From positions 808,501-872,500 of the forward strand of contig NC_092661.1 in the NCBI RefSeq assembly GCF_032118995.1: a stretch of DNA of 64,000 nucleotides, in the 5' to 3' direction. Below are positions 1 through 9,895 of this stretch, in pieces (position 1 is the stretch's first letter; each line of letters begins with the position of its first letter). The DNA is from Asterias amurensis (Eukaryota > Echinodermata > Asteroidea > Forcipulatida > Asteriidae). The notes beneath the pieces were generated by a model. It saw only the letters and a program-made list of their open reading frames with translations. It ran no database searches and was not told where the DNA came from. A program made the translations under genes and the position numbers.

Positions 1-257
1 TTCGTATACACAGAGCAATGGAAGGTCTCCACGTTAATATTGGGCTACATGATCGTGCCTTTTATAAAATAACCCCCACGGCATAATTCATACAGATCTC
101 CATGGGTGGCTGCCCCGAAGGCACAAAACAACATTTGACTTATGACATTAATATGTTTATGAACAACCCCAAGAACTGACTGGGGTTAAAGGTTGGCAGG
201 CAGGTATGTACACGGGTATATATACATAGTCAAAACACACGTGGTCCTTCTCTATGG
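1..257. other. no gene seen
   Basis: AT-rich sequence with no coding signal or repeat that I recognise. Confidence 0.5.
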
Positions 258-533
258 CCCTTTTCGAAACAACGGATTTGGCTTTTGATTCGGCTTCAGG
301 CTCCGTTCTCTTGTCTGAAGCCCTTGGGACGATTTCACAAAGAACTTAGGACTAGTCCCAACTTAGGACTAGTTGAGTATCTTGTCCTTACTCGAGATAA
401 AAGACTAGTCCTAAATCTTTGTGAAACCCAGCCCAGGGCGTGTACGCAAAGCACGAGCAATTGTCAAAACAACCGCGGGGCAAGCAAGCCTGAGCCGAAT
501 CTGAAGCAGACGAAGCCGTGGTGTCGAAAAGGG
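258..533. repeat. foldback MITE with CCCTTTTCG ends, interrupted
   Basis: The left end (CCCTTTTCGAAACAACGG) is the imperfect reverse complement of the right end, which finishes in GTGTCGAAAAGGG. The inverted arms run about 45 bp and include a TTCGGCTCAGG-like stretch. The middle is occupied by a different repeat (327-437), so this is an element inside an element. A related end appears near 47,545-47,590. Short reading frames here are repeat sequence, not genes. Confidence 0.7.
327..437. repeat. family D MITE (TTCACAAAG...GACTAGTCC)
   Basis: Begins GATTTCACAAAGAACTTAGG and ends CTAAATCTTTGTGAAA, forming inverted ends. Internal GGACTAGTCC and CTCGAGATAAGACTAGT motifs recur at 28.4, 55.4 and 62.0 kb. 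It is nested in the 258-533 element. Confidence 0.7.
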
Positions 534-690
534 TAATTGATTCTATTGCAGACAATTTAATAAGTGCAGTTCGTGTATATGCGCGTGTGCGAAGTATTCG
601 TAATAGTAAAAATACAACTGGGCACATGACGAACTCGGACCACATTTCTAACTATCAAAGACCGTCTGTATTATTTTATTTTTTACAATA

Positions 691-1057
691 TAAGGCAACT
701 GGACAGTTTTGGTATTTACTCAAAGTATTTTTTAGCATTAAAACTTACTTGGTAACGAGCAATGGAGAGCTGTTGATAGCATAAACATTGTGAGAAACGG
801 CTCACTCTTTAGTAACGTAGTTTTTGAGAAAGAGGTATTTTCTCCCTCAAATATTAAGAAAACTCAGCTCCTTTCAACCTGAAAGCACACAAATTAATTT
901 GTGCAACAAGGGCTGTTGCCTCTTTCATTATCCTATTACAACTTCAATTACCAATTGAGTTAACATTGTCAGAGATTTGTTAATTGTGTGCATATGTTTG
1001 GATACACCATTGAGAATATTGGTCTTTGACAATTACCAAAGTGTCCAGTGCCTTTAA
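691..1057 (+). repeat. R1 MITE copy
   Basis: Diverged full-length R1 copy. It has the order typical of R1: GGCACTGGACA-like end, ACTTACTTGGTAACGAGCAATGG, GAGAAACGGCTC, GGTCTTTGACAATTACC, then GTGTCCAGTGCCTTTAA. Confidence 0.85.
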
Positions 1058-1459
1058 AGATACATGCTATATGCAATTCAAACGCAAACAAATAAGGAAC
1101 AGCACCCGTAACGTAATTTAGTAGTAGGCTAATTGTTGGTGGATAAGGTATTACCTTAAAGCTTAAAGCTTTTCCGTACCTGTTGAGATGTTTTAAATTT
1201 CTTCAAAATGGTTTGACTGAAAACTTCAAGATTAAAATAAAAGGTTAATTTGATAATAAAATATGTTCATTTTTTTAAAGGTGGGCGTGGCACTTAAAAC
1301 GATAATAAAACTAACGCAAAAAAATAATAATAAAGTAATCTTATACAATATTTTTGACAAGGGAAGAGATATGAACGCTATTCCAAATTTTCATAAAATC
1401 CACCACGATCAATATTTTTGTGTTTTAGATACAAATTTTTTAATATAAATATCAATTTT
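1058..1459. other. no gene seen
   Basis: AT-rich spacer. The short reading frame near 1,263 has low-complexity composition and no recognisable domain. Confidence 0.5.
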
Positions 1460-1640
1460 GGCTTTACCCATATATAGCACTTTACACTCAGTACTTTGCC
1501 GAGCTCTGTGAAGAAACATCACAGGCATATTTTTCGGATGTTCGAACCCACGACCCTTGCAATTCTAGGGCAGTGTCATACTAGACCACCGAGATTGCCC
1601 GGTAGCTAGAGGCAGTTCAAATCCTATATTTGGCAGTGGG
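1460..1640 (-). repeat. SINE family B (tRNA-derived)
   Basis: On the minus strand it shows a tRNA-like head with an A-box region (GGTGGTCTAGTATGACACTG) and a B box (GGGTTCGAAC). The tail has the CTGTGATG...AGTACTGAGTGTAAAG motif common to copies at 24.7, 33.8, 45.2 and 61.3 kb. The head is too diverged for a working tRNA. Confidence 0.7.
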
Positions 1641-1724
1641 TACCGCATCGATTTGGGCAAAACCTAAATTAATATTCTAAATCCACGAAGCAAAATCTCC
1701 ATCTATTAAAGATATTGTTTTATA

Positions 1725-2951
1725 TTATCCTTTACACTCGCCATAATCACCAGTTATCCAATAACAAATCTGAGCGAATTTCAGTGGAGTGATTCGCATG
1801 GCCACATTCTGTTCTTCCCGTATTCCAAAAGAGTTCACATAGGATGTGAACCCACCATAAATACCGATGACTTTACGAGACCAAGTCGCCTGGTCTGGTT
1901 CCCACTGTCTCACGTAGATACCCGACCCAATGCTGGTTGGCGACCCGTCGCACTGTTGGTAGAATAGATGTTGCGTCCCACCATTCACGGTGCAGAAACG
2001 GTAAAACAGAGTTGGATCGTCTGGGATGTCAAAAGACGCAAAGTGCACCATGGTACCGAGGGGTATGTTGCCCGTGTCGCCAATACCAACTTCAAGATGT
2101 TGACGCTCCGGACTCCGTTTAAGTAGAATCACAGCGTAGTCTTTATCCAGAGGTAGAAGCCGATTGGATTTCTTATTGGTCCAATCGTAAGGCAGATACA
2201 CCTTAGCAGCCCGAATCCAGAAGAAAGCTTGAGCATTTGCGAGGTCCGGATCCTCGCCCGGGATCGGTTCACGCTCGCGTCTGAAACCCGCGCGGATTTC
2301 TTTAACGTCTACGACGTAACGTTTCCCGTTATGGATGCAATGAGCAGACGTAAGTACGCACTGGGGCGCTATGAGGACCCCGCTACACCCGACGGAAAGC
2401 TTAACGGTTGCAGAGAACGGGTACATCGTAACGTATTTCATGACGTTTATCTCAAACCGTGAGTCTAACCCAAAGACGGCGCGTTTCCTGCGTTTCTTTG
2501 CCCCACCAGCAGCTTTCTGTTTTTGTTTCCTCACGGTATGCGTCCACTTGTTAATGTAATTCACCATTTTCTCTTGGACGCGAGGTCTAGTCAACGTTCT
2601 GGTGCCATTGGGGTAAAGAGTTTCAAACGCTAACATCTCTTCAGCCTCATCAACCGTGTAGTTCCTCTGAGATGCTACATCCGAAACCTCACACTCTGCA
2701 TCACAATGTAAACTTATCCCGTCTTGGTTTACTGTATCTTTGTCTTGCTTTATCAAGTCCTCTTCGCCCCCTTCAACCTCCTCATCCAAGATGACGCTCT
2801 CAGCATGGGCAGTTTCTCCAGCCCCTATTGGTTTAGGTAGCTTGAATCTATGCCATTTATCAGCAGCTACATGCACCGATGATGCAGATACCAGGCTAGC
2901 AAACATGTACAAGGATGCCACCAATACACATACCGCATGAATGTTTAACAT
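1725..2951 (-). CDS. secreted trypsin-like protein, PRSS23/PRSS35 family, probable pseudoprotease
   Basis: Single-exon 408-residue protein. Residues 1-24 are a signal peptide. A long acidic propeptide follows, with Cys83 and Cys87, then a basic furin-type site KKRRKR at 152-157. The trypsin-like domain begins AVFGLDSRFEI. It matches the PRSS23/PRSS35 family in CSGVLIAP (189-196), TSAHCIHNGKRYV with His204 of the triad, DKDYAVILL with Asp271, FYQQCD (330-335), and the C-terminal run MRITPLKFAQICYWI (385-399). PRSS23 has GASGSG around its catalytic serine; here the segment reads TSIGSG, which puts Ile341 (codon 1929-1931, read ATT on the minus strand) at the serine position. From memory, PRSS35 also lacks this serine (Thr) and is considered inactive. 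I therefore infer a secreted or matrix non-enzymatic role. Family assignment is strong; loss of activity is inferred. The start is the first Met and gives a good signal peptide. Confidence 0.92.
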   Translation of the reverse strand: MLNIHAVCVLVASLYMFASLVSASSVHVAADKWHRFKLPKPIGAGETAHAESVILDEEVEGGEEDLIKQDKDTVNQDGISLHCDAECEVSDVASQRNYTVDEAEEMLAFETLYPNGTRTLTRPRVQEKMVNYINKWTHTVRKQKQKAAGGAKKRRKRAVFGLDSRFEINVMKYVTMYPFSATVKLSVGCSGVLIAPQCVLTSAHCIHNGKRYVVDVKEIRAGFRREREPIPGEDPDLANAQAFFWIRAAKVYLPYDWTNKKSNRLLPLDKDYAVILLKRSPERQHLEVGIGDTGNIPLGTMVHFASFDIPDDPTLFYRFCTVNGGTQHLFYQQCDGSPTSIGSGIYVRQWEPDQATWSRKVIGIYGGFTSYVNSFGIREEQNVAMRITPLKFAQICYWITGDYGECKG

Positions 2952-5049
2952 CGTGTTGCGGTTGTGGCAGAGCGAAGTGCAGTTGCCAAAACTTGCTCGT
3001 GTGAACGAACCACAGACCTAAGATAAGTTCGTCTACAGCTACCACAACCTCAAGTATACTGCCTCATATACAGAATAACTTCTGATCCATTCTCGGATAT
3101 CTCGTTTTATATCACACCACCAAAGCTCCAGACGATCTACAGGCGCAGTTTTTCAAGCCGTGTCTTTAGAATCGAGAGTAAATCTTGTTTATCTCAGGAA
3201 GCATTTCCCACAAAAACGCTGCCAAACTTCTCGCAAAAACAAAAGTCTGTAGAACTACATTTGGAGCACAGCCAGGTCTGCAATTAGCCCGTTTACAATT
3301 CACCAGTGAGAGTTGACAGACTACAACCCGAGTAATCCCCGACTGCAAGAAAACTTAAGTGATTTCTTCCCGACTTGGCCCCGAACGTAAAACACAAACG
3401 CTGACTGATCTAAGATGACGAGTTGGCCCCTCTGATCTGAGACATTCACGGCCACGCCCACTTGATTCATAAAAAAAGTTCCATGCATCATGATTGGATG
3501 GCAGTTGCTATGACGTATTTGACTGGATTTACATACGGTGACTTGGTGATGAATGTTTTACCCCTCAGCGCCATATGTGTGAGTACACGGGCACACCTTG
3601 TCATCAGGACCCTAGACTTGATGACAAGTCGTTAGTCGGTGTCTATGTTTGCCAGTGTTGCCACATCCTACGTTCATGCAACAGTCGCAATTATACATTC
3701 ATGCAGATAATACGTTGCGTGATCCGTCAGTGATTGACTAACACAAATTGGGATCGAAGATGTGTGAACCGTCCCCGCAACTGAACTGGGAACGACACAC
3801 GCCGCGGCACAACAATAACCGACTTGATTTCAAGACTAGCAGGACCCTGGCAAAGCTAGTGACCTCACGAGGTCACCGTAACCCAGATTTGTCGTCACTA
3901 ATTCAAGGTGATATTTACTACAAGAACTGTATGGCTGGTTTGTTTTGGATTGTTCAGGTAACGGATACAGAAGGTTGATTTCAAACAAGGTTTCTGTTTG
4001 TATTAATTGGACCATTGGTGTCTGCCTCTGCGGGTGGTAGGGGGTGGAGAGGGGGGAGGGGTGAAGGGGAGGGGGGCTCTGAAGTGGAGCGGTTATCAAA
4101 AGAAGCAACCATCCCGTCACACTTTTAAAAATGTTGTAACTATTGGTTCGATGGAGACTTTGTACATCTACTTGATGTGTAGATTGTGTTATTGTTACCG
4201 AAAACCATTTGCCTCACTTCACAGTGCCATTAATTTTTCTTGCACATTATTATGGAGGAAGACCACTTTCTCTATGCACATATCATCCAATAATAAGAGC
4301 TTTGAGCTAGCTACCTGCGTCTTAAAGACTTGTATAAAAAGTGCGTGTCAAACATCACTTTTTTACAAATGCATTCACCAATATTATGGAACTATCAACA
4401 CTTTAATATAACAAATAACGCAATAAACTTCCGTAGACAGACCTTAATCAAATAACCAACAATGATAATAGTATTTCACGACAGGCGTAGAATGTTGAAT
4501 AGTAGAGCCCCATGCTGGGACTACCCAGCTTGATCAAACTTTTGAGTTTACACACATATGCTCCCGAATTATTCAAGTCAATCGCTTGGATTTTGCTGGA
4601 GGCGTTTTAGGTCTGGCAACGACGGTCTGGTTTTTGACACTGTTAGATTACTTTGGTGTTAAACGAAGAGTGGTCGGAAGAAAAATGGGAAGGAAGTAGT
4701 TTTGTTTGTTCTTCTCCCTCTCTCTCTGCATTTATTGCATTTTGAGGTGTTCCAATCTCTCCATGTATTGGGCTACTTCTCCTGTTTTTTTTTTGTTTTT
4801 TTTTTTTTTTTTATCGTTTACAATTAGCAACTTTTTGTTGTCCTTAGTGCAAGTCCCTACCGCACCGGGTGCTTCCGATTTTGTCAATGTTTCCATATTG
4901 TACATTGTTGAACAATAATTATTCCCCATTTTTCTGCTGTTTTATGAAACAGTATAATTGTTCTCAATGCCAATAACTAACCGTTTGTGTGGGATGAGTA
5001 GGCCTCGTGCTTCACGGAGGCAATTGAGGCGATCGCCTCCATGTCCCCA
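2952..5049. other. intergenic; no gene seen
   Basis: Holds the presumed upstream region of the PRSS23-like gene (2,952-3,450) and unassigned repeat debris. The stretch about 3,640-3,720 shares the CATGCAACAGT/ATACATTCATGCA motif, in inverse order, with about 25,800-25,860. A purine-rich G tract lies at about 4,027-4,080. Short reading frames have no domain or splice support. Confidence 0.5.
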
Positions 5050-5294
5050 TGGCCCAATTTCATAGAGCTGCTAAGCACAAACATTTGTTAAGCATGAAAT
5101 TTCTTCCTTGATAAAAACAAGATTACCGACCAGATTTCCATTTGTTGCATATTGCTTGTTACTTGTATTTCAGCTGTTGTTGGCTTATCCTGAAAAAAAA
5201 CGTTGACATTTGGTTGGTAATTATGTTTTGATCGAGGCAGAAATTTAATGCTAAGCAGATTTGTGTGCTAAGCAGCTCTATGAAATTGGGCCCT
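5050..5294. repeat. family G MITE (GGGCCCAATTTCATAGAGC)
   Basis: Left end GGCCCAATTTCATAGAGCTG and right end CAGCTCTATGAAATTGGGCC are inverted repeats. The inside carries repeated GCTAAGCA motifs. The closest relative in the window is 63,350-63,563. Confidence 0.85.
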
Positions 5295-5500
5295 GGTCAA
5301 TGCCTTGTTGCCCTTCAAATGTTCCGAGTGACAGTAGAAATTTACAAATTCCTCATAGGGTGCCCTTAACAAATACTAAGGAGAAAATGCCTTGGTGATC
5401 TGCACTTTCAAAAAACGAGGCCTAAATGCCCGGGAAGAAAGGCGTATACTTCTACTTTAATATTTCACATAAGCTTAACTCCCCCCCTTTTTTTTTTACT

Positions 5501-5888
5501 TAAAGGAACACGTTGCCTTGGATCGGTCGAGTTGGTCTTTAAAAAGCGTTTGTAACCGTTTTTTATAAAATGCATATGGGTAGAAAGATGTTGTAAAAGT
5601 AGAATACAATGATCCACACAAACATGCCTCGAAATTGCGTGGTTTTCCTTTTACCTCGTCGACTAACACGTCGGCCATTTATGGGGGTCAAAATTTTGAC
5701 TCCCATAAATGGCCGACCGTGTTAGTTCTCACAGTAGAAGGAAAACCACGCAATTTCGAGGCAAACTTGTGTGGATCATTGTATTCTACTTTTAAAACAT
5801 CTTTCCAACCATATGCATTATATACAAAACGGTTACAAACGCTTTTGTTTTGACCAACTCGTCCGATCCAAGGCAACGTGTTCCTTTA
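5501..5888. repeat. 388-bp foldback element
   Basis: Starts TAAAGGAACACGTTGCCTTG and ends with its reverse complement. The two arms, about 190 bp each, pair almost throughout around a centre near 5,693 (GGGGGTCAAAATTTTGACTCCC). Overlapping reading frames on both strands follow from the palindrome. Confidence 0.9.
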
Positions 5889-6156
5889 AGCTCAGTTTAA
5901 TTGTTTGTGATTATGCGCTTATTATCGTTCAAGCAACGATTATTGTTCATTATCGGGCTTTGTTTTATGAATACAATAATAAAAACTATACATAACAATC
6001 CATGCATGCAAATTACTTTTTGGTTTATTGGGTTTTTTATTTAATAATCTTCTTAATAACAATAATTAAAAATTTTATTATAGAAAATACAAAAACTTTG
6101 CCCAGCACATTTAAGGGTAATTACTGTCCATAAAATGTGGCTTTCGGTTGAACATC

Positions 6157-6260
6157 TATTTAAATGTCGAGAGCAGCCTTTTTTACGTTAGTCTTGTCGC
6201 ATAGAAGCATCATCAACAACCTTAAAAACACAATCCGAAGCAAGATATTCAAAAAGCAGT
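6157..6260 (+). promoter_or_regulatory. predicted promoter and 5' leader, NTF2-like copy 1
   Basis: TATTTAAA at 6157-6164, then a block (AGCAGCC...TTAGTCTTGTCGCAT...AAGCATCATCAACAA) that recurs before copy 2 and, in diverged form, before copies 3 and 4. The shared block suggests a conserved core promoter and first-exon leader; the transcription start itself is not shown. Confidence 0.55.
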
Positions 6261-8344
6261 ATGTTTCTCGTCAACCTCATACCCCTGCTTCTGCTGGTCG
6301 GTGTGTTGACTCAGTCAGGTGCAGATGCTGATGAACAACTGGGGGAACAAGCGAATGATCTTCAAGGTAAATATTAGTATATAGATTATTTATTTTTGAA
6401 TTTGAGTAAGATACCTGACTTGAATTGCTTCGTTTTACACATTGGTGAAACTGGGTTATGCGAGGGTAGAGGTTGATATTGTGTAAGAAAAAAGCCTTGT
6501 GAGCGTTACGTTGCCCACAACAGGCTGTACTGAGTAAACGGGATGTTATTGGCCCAATGACCAAGGCACTTAAAGGCAGAGTTGGTAATTACTCAAAATA
6601 ATTATCATCATAAAACCATACTTGGTGACAAGTAATGGGGAGAGGATGATAGTATGAAACATTGTGAGAAACAGCTCCCTCTGAAGTAATTTTCCACGAA
6701 TTTGATTTCTAGAACTCAGACTTAGAACTTGAGGTCTCGAAATCAACCATCTAAACGCACACAACTTCGTGAGACAAGGGTGTTTTTTACTTTCATTATT
6801 ATCTCGCAAGTTCGATGACCGATTGAGCTCAAATTTTCACAGGTTTGTTATTTAATGCATATGTTGAGATACACCAACTGTGAAGGCTAGTCTTTGACAA
6901 TTACCAATAGTGTCCACTGCCTTTAAATGGACAGCGCATCAATACGGTTGTTGTAAAAATTAATGCACCATTTAAGAACTTGTTCCTATTATTACTAAAC
7001 AATTGAAACTTGTTTTATTTCCAGATACGGTGAAATCCTTCTATGTCAAGTTTATCGAGTACAGCTTCAATGATGATACGGATGCCCTGATAGGTTTACA
7101 TGACGAAAAATGCAGTATACTGATTGACGGGTTGCCACCCACTACTGGAGTTGACGGTAGGGGGCGCACTTTCTTTTTTTGTCTCTGATCCACAACCATA
7201 AAAATAAAACACTGTATCAAAAATACAAACAAATGTATTCGTAATTATTGCCGTTCAATGTTTCAGTTGTTAACTTTCAGGGAACAGTGTGTTGCTAAGC
7301 TACCATTAACTCTTTGCAAGAATGTTCTTTTGTTAACCGTCGTTATTAATTACATTTTTTTATTTTGGTTAGAAATACGATCTTTGCTGAAGCTGATGCC
7401 CGAGAGAGCCGTTCACATTGAGCCCACCTATTGGGAGGTGAAGGCGATGGATAGCAATGCAGAGTATGTGTATATGACGTTGCATCTTGATTATTTCGAT
7501 GAAGCAGGTGAAATAATCTTAGCTACGAAGTAAGTTGGTGTATTCATACATTCATTTCATTCATCTGTTTCAACAAACAAAATGGCAGCACAAAGCTGAA
7601 TTATGTGCCATTACAAGGTAAAAATATTTGAAAAAAAAATGCTGAGATAGAAGAGTCATAAAATAACACCACCGCAGTACCATCTAAGATGACAATAAAT
7701 ATAAATATAAATTTGATTAACAACTGAGAGACCATTTAAAGATGCTGAGAGTGTTGTGGATTTGGTTTAGGGTTAAGGTTGAACAAAGTGCGCCTGTTGG
7801 CAGTCCGGCCGAATGGTTGCAAAACAATCAATCGTGTTAAAACCTAATTATTGTGAAAGTATTATTCAACAATTTCTGTTAAGACTCATGAGCTGGCAAC
7901 TCGTGGTTTGTTTCCAACAAATTAAACACGTTTCTAAGTAGTTTTGTAACATTTCTACAAACTATAGCAATCTGTTTTTGTTTTGCATTCATGGCTTTCT
8001 ATAGTTTTCCAGCCTCGTTTGGCAACATCTCGGGCAGTGATGTGACTCTATCACCCCCCCCCAACACGGCTAACTGGGTCCAACTTCTGTCGATACCGCC
8101 CTCTTTTGAACAAATTCCCATCATCTAGGGGACAAACTCTCCGATCCACGTTGCGAAGATGATTTTGGGGTAAGGGTATTTTTTAATATGATTTATTTTC
8201 TTCAAACAGTTTCTTAACCCTTCCCCATTTTCTTTTCTATTTTTGTTTTTTGACAGTGGAATAAATATCTTGAAGAAGCATCCGGATGGATACAAGTTTT
8301 ACATCGTGATATTCAACAGACATAGTCAACAGGCTAAGCAATAG
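6261..8344 (+). CDS. secreted NTF2-like (SnoaL/DUF4440-type) protein, array copy 1
   Basis: Four coding exons: 6261-6366, 7025-7156, 7373-7529, 8257-8344, all GT-AG, phases 1, 1, 2, giving 160 residues. Exon 1 encodes a signal peptide (MFLVNLIPLLLLVGV, likely cut after ADA) and a short acidic linker. Exon 2 carries the helix and strand typical of this fold, DDTDALIGLHDEKCSILIDG followed by LPPTTGVD. Exon 3 starts EIRSLLKLMPERA and contains WEVKAMDSNAEYVYM. Exon 4 ends in LKKHPDGYKFYIVIFN, which matches the last strand of DUF4440 proteins (G...KK.DG.WKI). Family placement is by motif order, not a search. Only one cysteine is present in the mature part. Substrate or partner is unknown. Confidence 0.82.
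6570..6926 (+). repeat. R1 MITE in intron 1 of copy 1
   Basis: Near full-length R1: TTAAAGGCAGAGTTGGTAATTACTC at the left, AATTACCAATAGTGTCCACTG and CCTTTAA at the right. TTAA lies at both ends. Confidence 0.9.
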
Positions 8345-8500
8345 TGACATGATACTTCAACCTCGTTACCGTAGAGCTGTCAATGAATCTACTTGGATGT
8401 ACGAAGATCGTCGCTGTCTCTGACTGAAAACTTATTAATAGTCGCATTATCTTGACAATTATTAAGCTTGGTGAATATTGTTTTTTGAGTTATAATTTGA

Positions 8501-8680
8501 TTTTCGGTAACACTATGTATCTACTTGCCAGGTAGAGTTTGTTCTTAGAGAACTGTCTTTCTTTATTCTACTACTGCGGAGTAGATTTATCGTATGATCG
8601 GGAGACTTCTCAGTTCTGAAAAGAACTGTTCTGCTTCTTAATAATCAATACAAGTAGATAGACAATGGTGTTACCGCAAA
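8501..8680. repeat. family F foldback MITE
   Basis: Left end TTTTCGGTAACACTATG pairs with right end CAATGGTGTTACCGCAAA. It carries the TTCTGAAAAGAACTG motif found in the 23.3 and 55.0 kb copies, and sits about 155 bp past the copy 1 stop. Confidence 0.7.
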
Positions 8681-9772
8681 CATATATATTGATATACCTC
8701 ATTATGCATTGCCTCAAATCCTATATTGTTTAAGTTATTCTACAAATGGATTTTATCAATATTTTATGTTTTTTGGGTGACAATTGTTTTCAATAACAAA
8801 CAAACAAACGAACACCCCCACAAACAAAGTCATTACCGGGTGCACAATCTATTACACGAGTAGGGTTAGGGTTAGAACAGTGAACAGTGGAAGGAATATA
8901 TTTGTTTAACCCTTGAACATTAAGCACAACAAAATGAGCAATGCAATGCAAGTGGAATTCATTTCTTTTTTTAATATAAATGTCAGCACAGAAAAATTTG
9001 ATTGGTTCGTAAAACCTGCAGCATGCTGGTTATCACGATTTAGGGTGAATGAACTGTAAACACGCAAATGTGTTGCTTTAAAATCCTGTTTTGAGGGCAA
9101 CTTTCAGACCATAACGGAGTTTTAAGCTGTAAATAACAAAAAAATAAAATAAAAACATTAAAAAATGCGGTTAAAATTAATGTTAAACTGTTGATCATTC
9201 TTTATCTTATTTGCCATACATGTAGTGTATTTAAAAAGTTCTGTTATTTTCCATAACGGTAGTACGTGAAATATTTCTCAAAATGCATGTCACTATCCAA
9301 ACTGCTGTAATGCTTTTACTACGTAGGTTTTACTGACATTAATTTACAAACCCATTAGCAAACGTGTTAGACCTTTTCTTATTGATTTGTTTTTTTGCAG
9401 CCCAATAAAAAAAAACAATTATTGAAAAAATGATTGGACGCTTAATTTGATCGATTGTGATTATGTGATAATCTTCACTCGAGAACGTTGTTATTTATAT
9501 TTATGCTAATGTTGACTAATTGAAGCAGGTGGTGCATGGCCTGCATAAGATACAGGAATTTGCTGATGGTCAATTAATTTTGATGGAAGGTGGGTGGAAC
9601 GTAAAAAAATATTTAAAAACCCGATATCATTGACGAGCAGATGCCATGCAAATTACTTTTTTTGTTAATTATATAAAATCTTCACATTAACAAAAAATAA
9701 ATTTAAACAGCTTTGACCAGCCTTATTCAAAGGTATGTTAATCCATAAAAGAATGCATTTCAGACGAAATTC
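8681..9772. other. intergenic between array copies 1 and 2
   Basis: AT-rich spacer. The last 120 bases (CAGATGCCATGCAAATTACTTTTT onward) resemble the sequence before copy 1 (CCATGCATGCAAATTACTTTTT), so the duplication unit reached several hundred bases upstream of the genes. Confidence 0.6.
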
Positions 9773-9895
9773 TATTTAAATGGCCAGAGTGCAGCCATTT
9801 TACCTTAGTCTTATCGCAGCAAGCATCATCAGCAAGCAACCAGTTATCAACGGGATATTTTCTTCTCGAATTCATTCTCAAGAATTAAAAGCAAT
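9773..9895 (+). promoter_or_regulatory. predicted promoter and 5' leader, NTF2-like copy 2
   Basis: TATTTAAA at 9773-9780, followed by the same leader block as copy 1 (GTGCAGCCATTTTACCTTAG, TCTTATCGCA, AAGCATCATCAGCAA). Confidence 0.55.

Noticed and set aside
4007-4411. 134-codon plus-strand reading frame
   Set aside because: Starts in a G-rich tract, no domain, no homologous feel.
8257-8344. Alternative exon 3/4 junction of copy 1 one base later (AAG|TAAG)
   Set aside because: Would break the GT donor; phase 2 splicing (AA|GTAAGT) works in all four copies.
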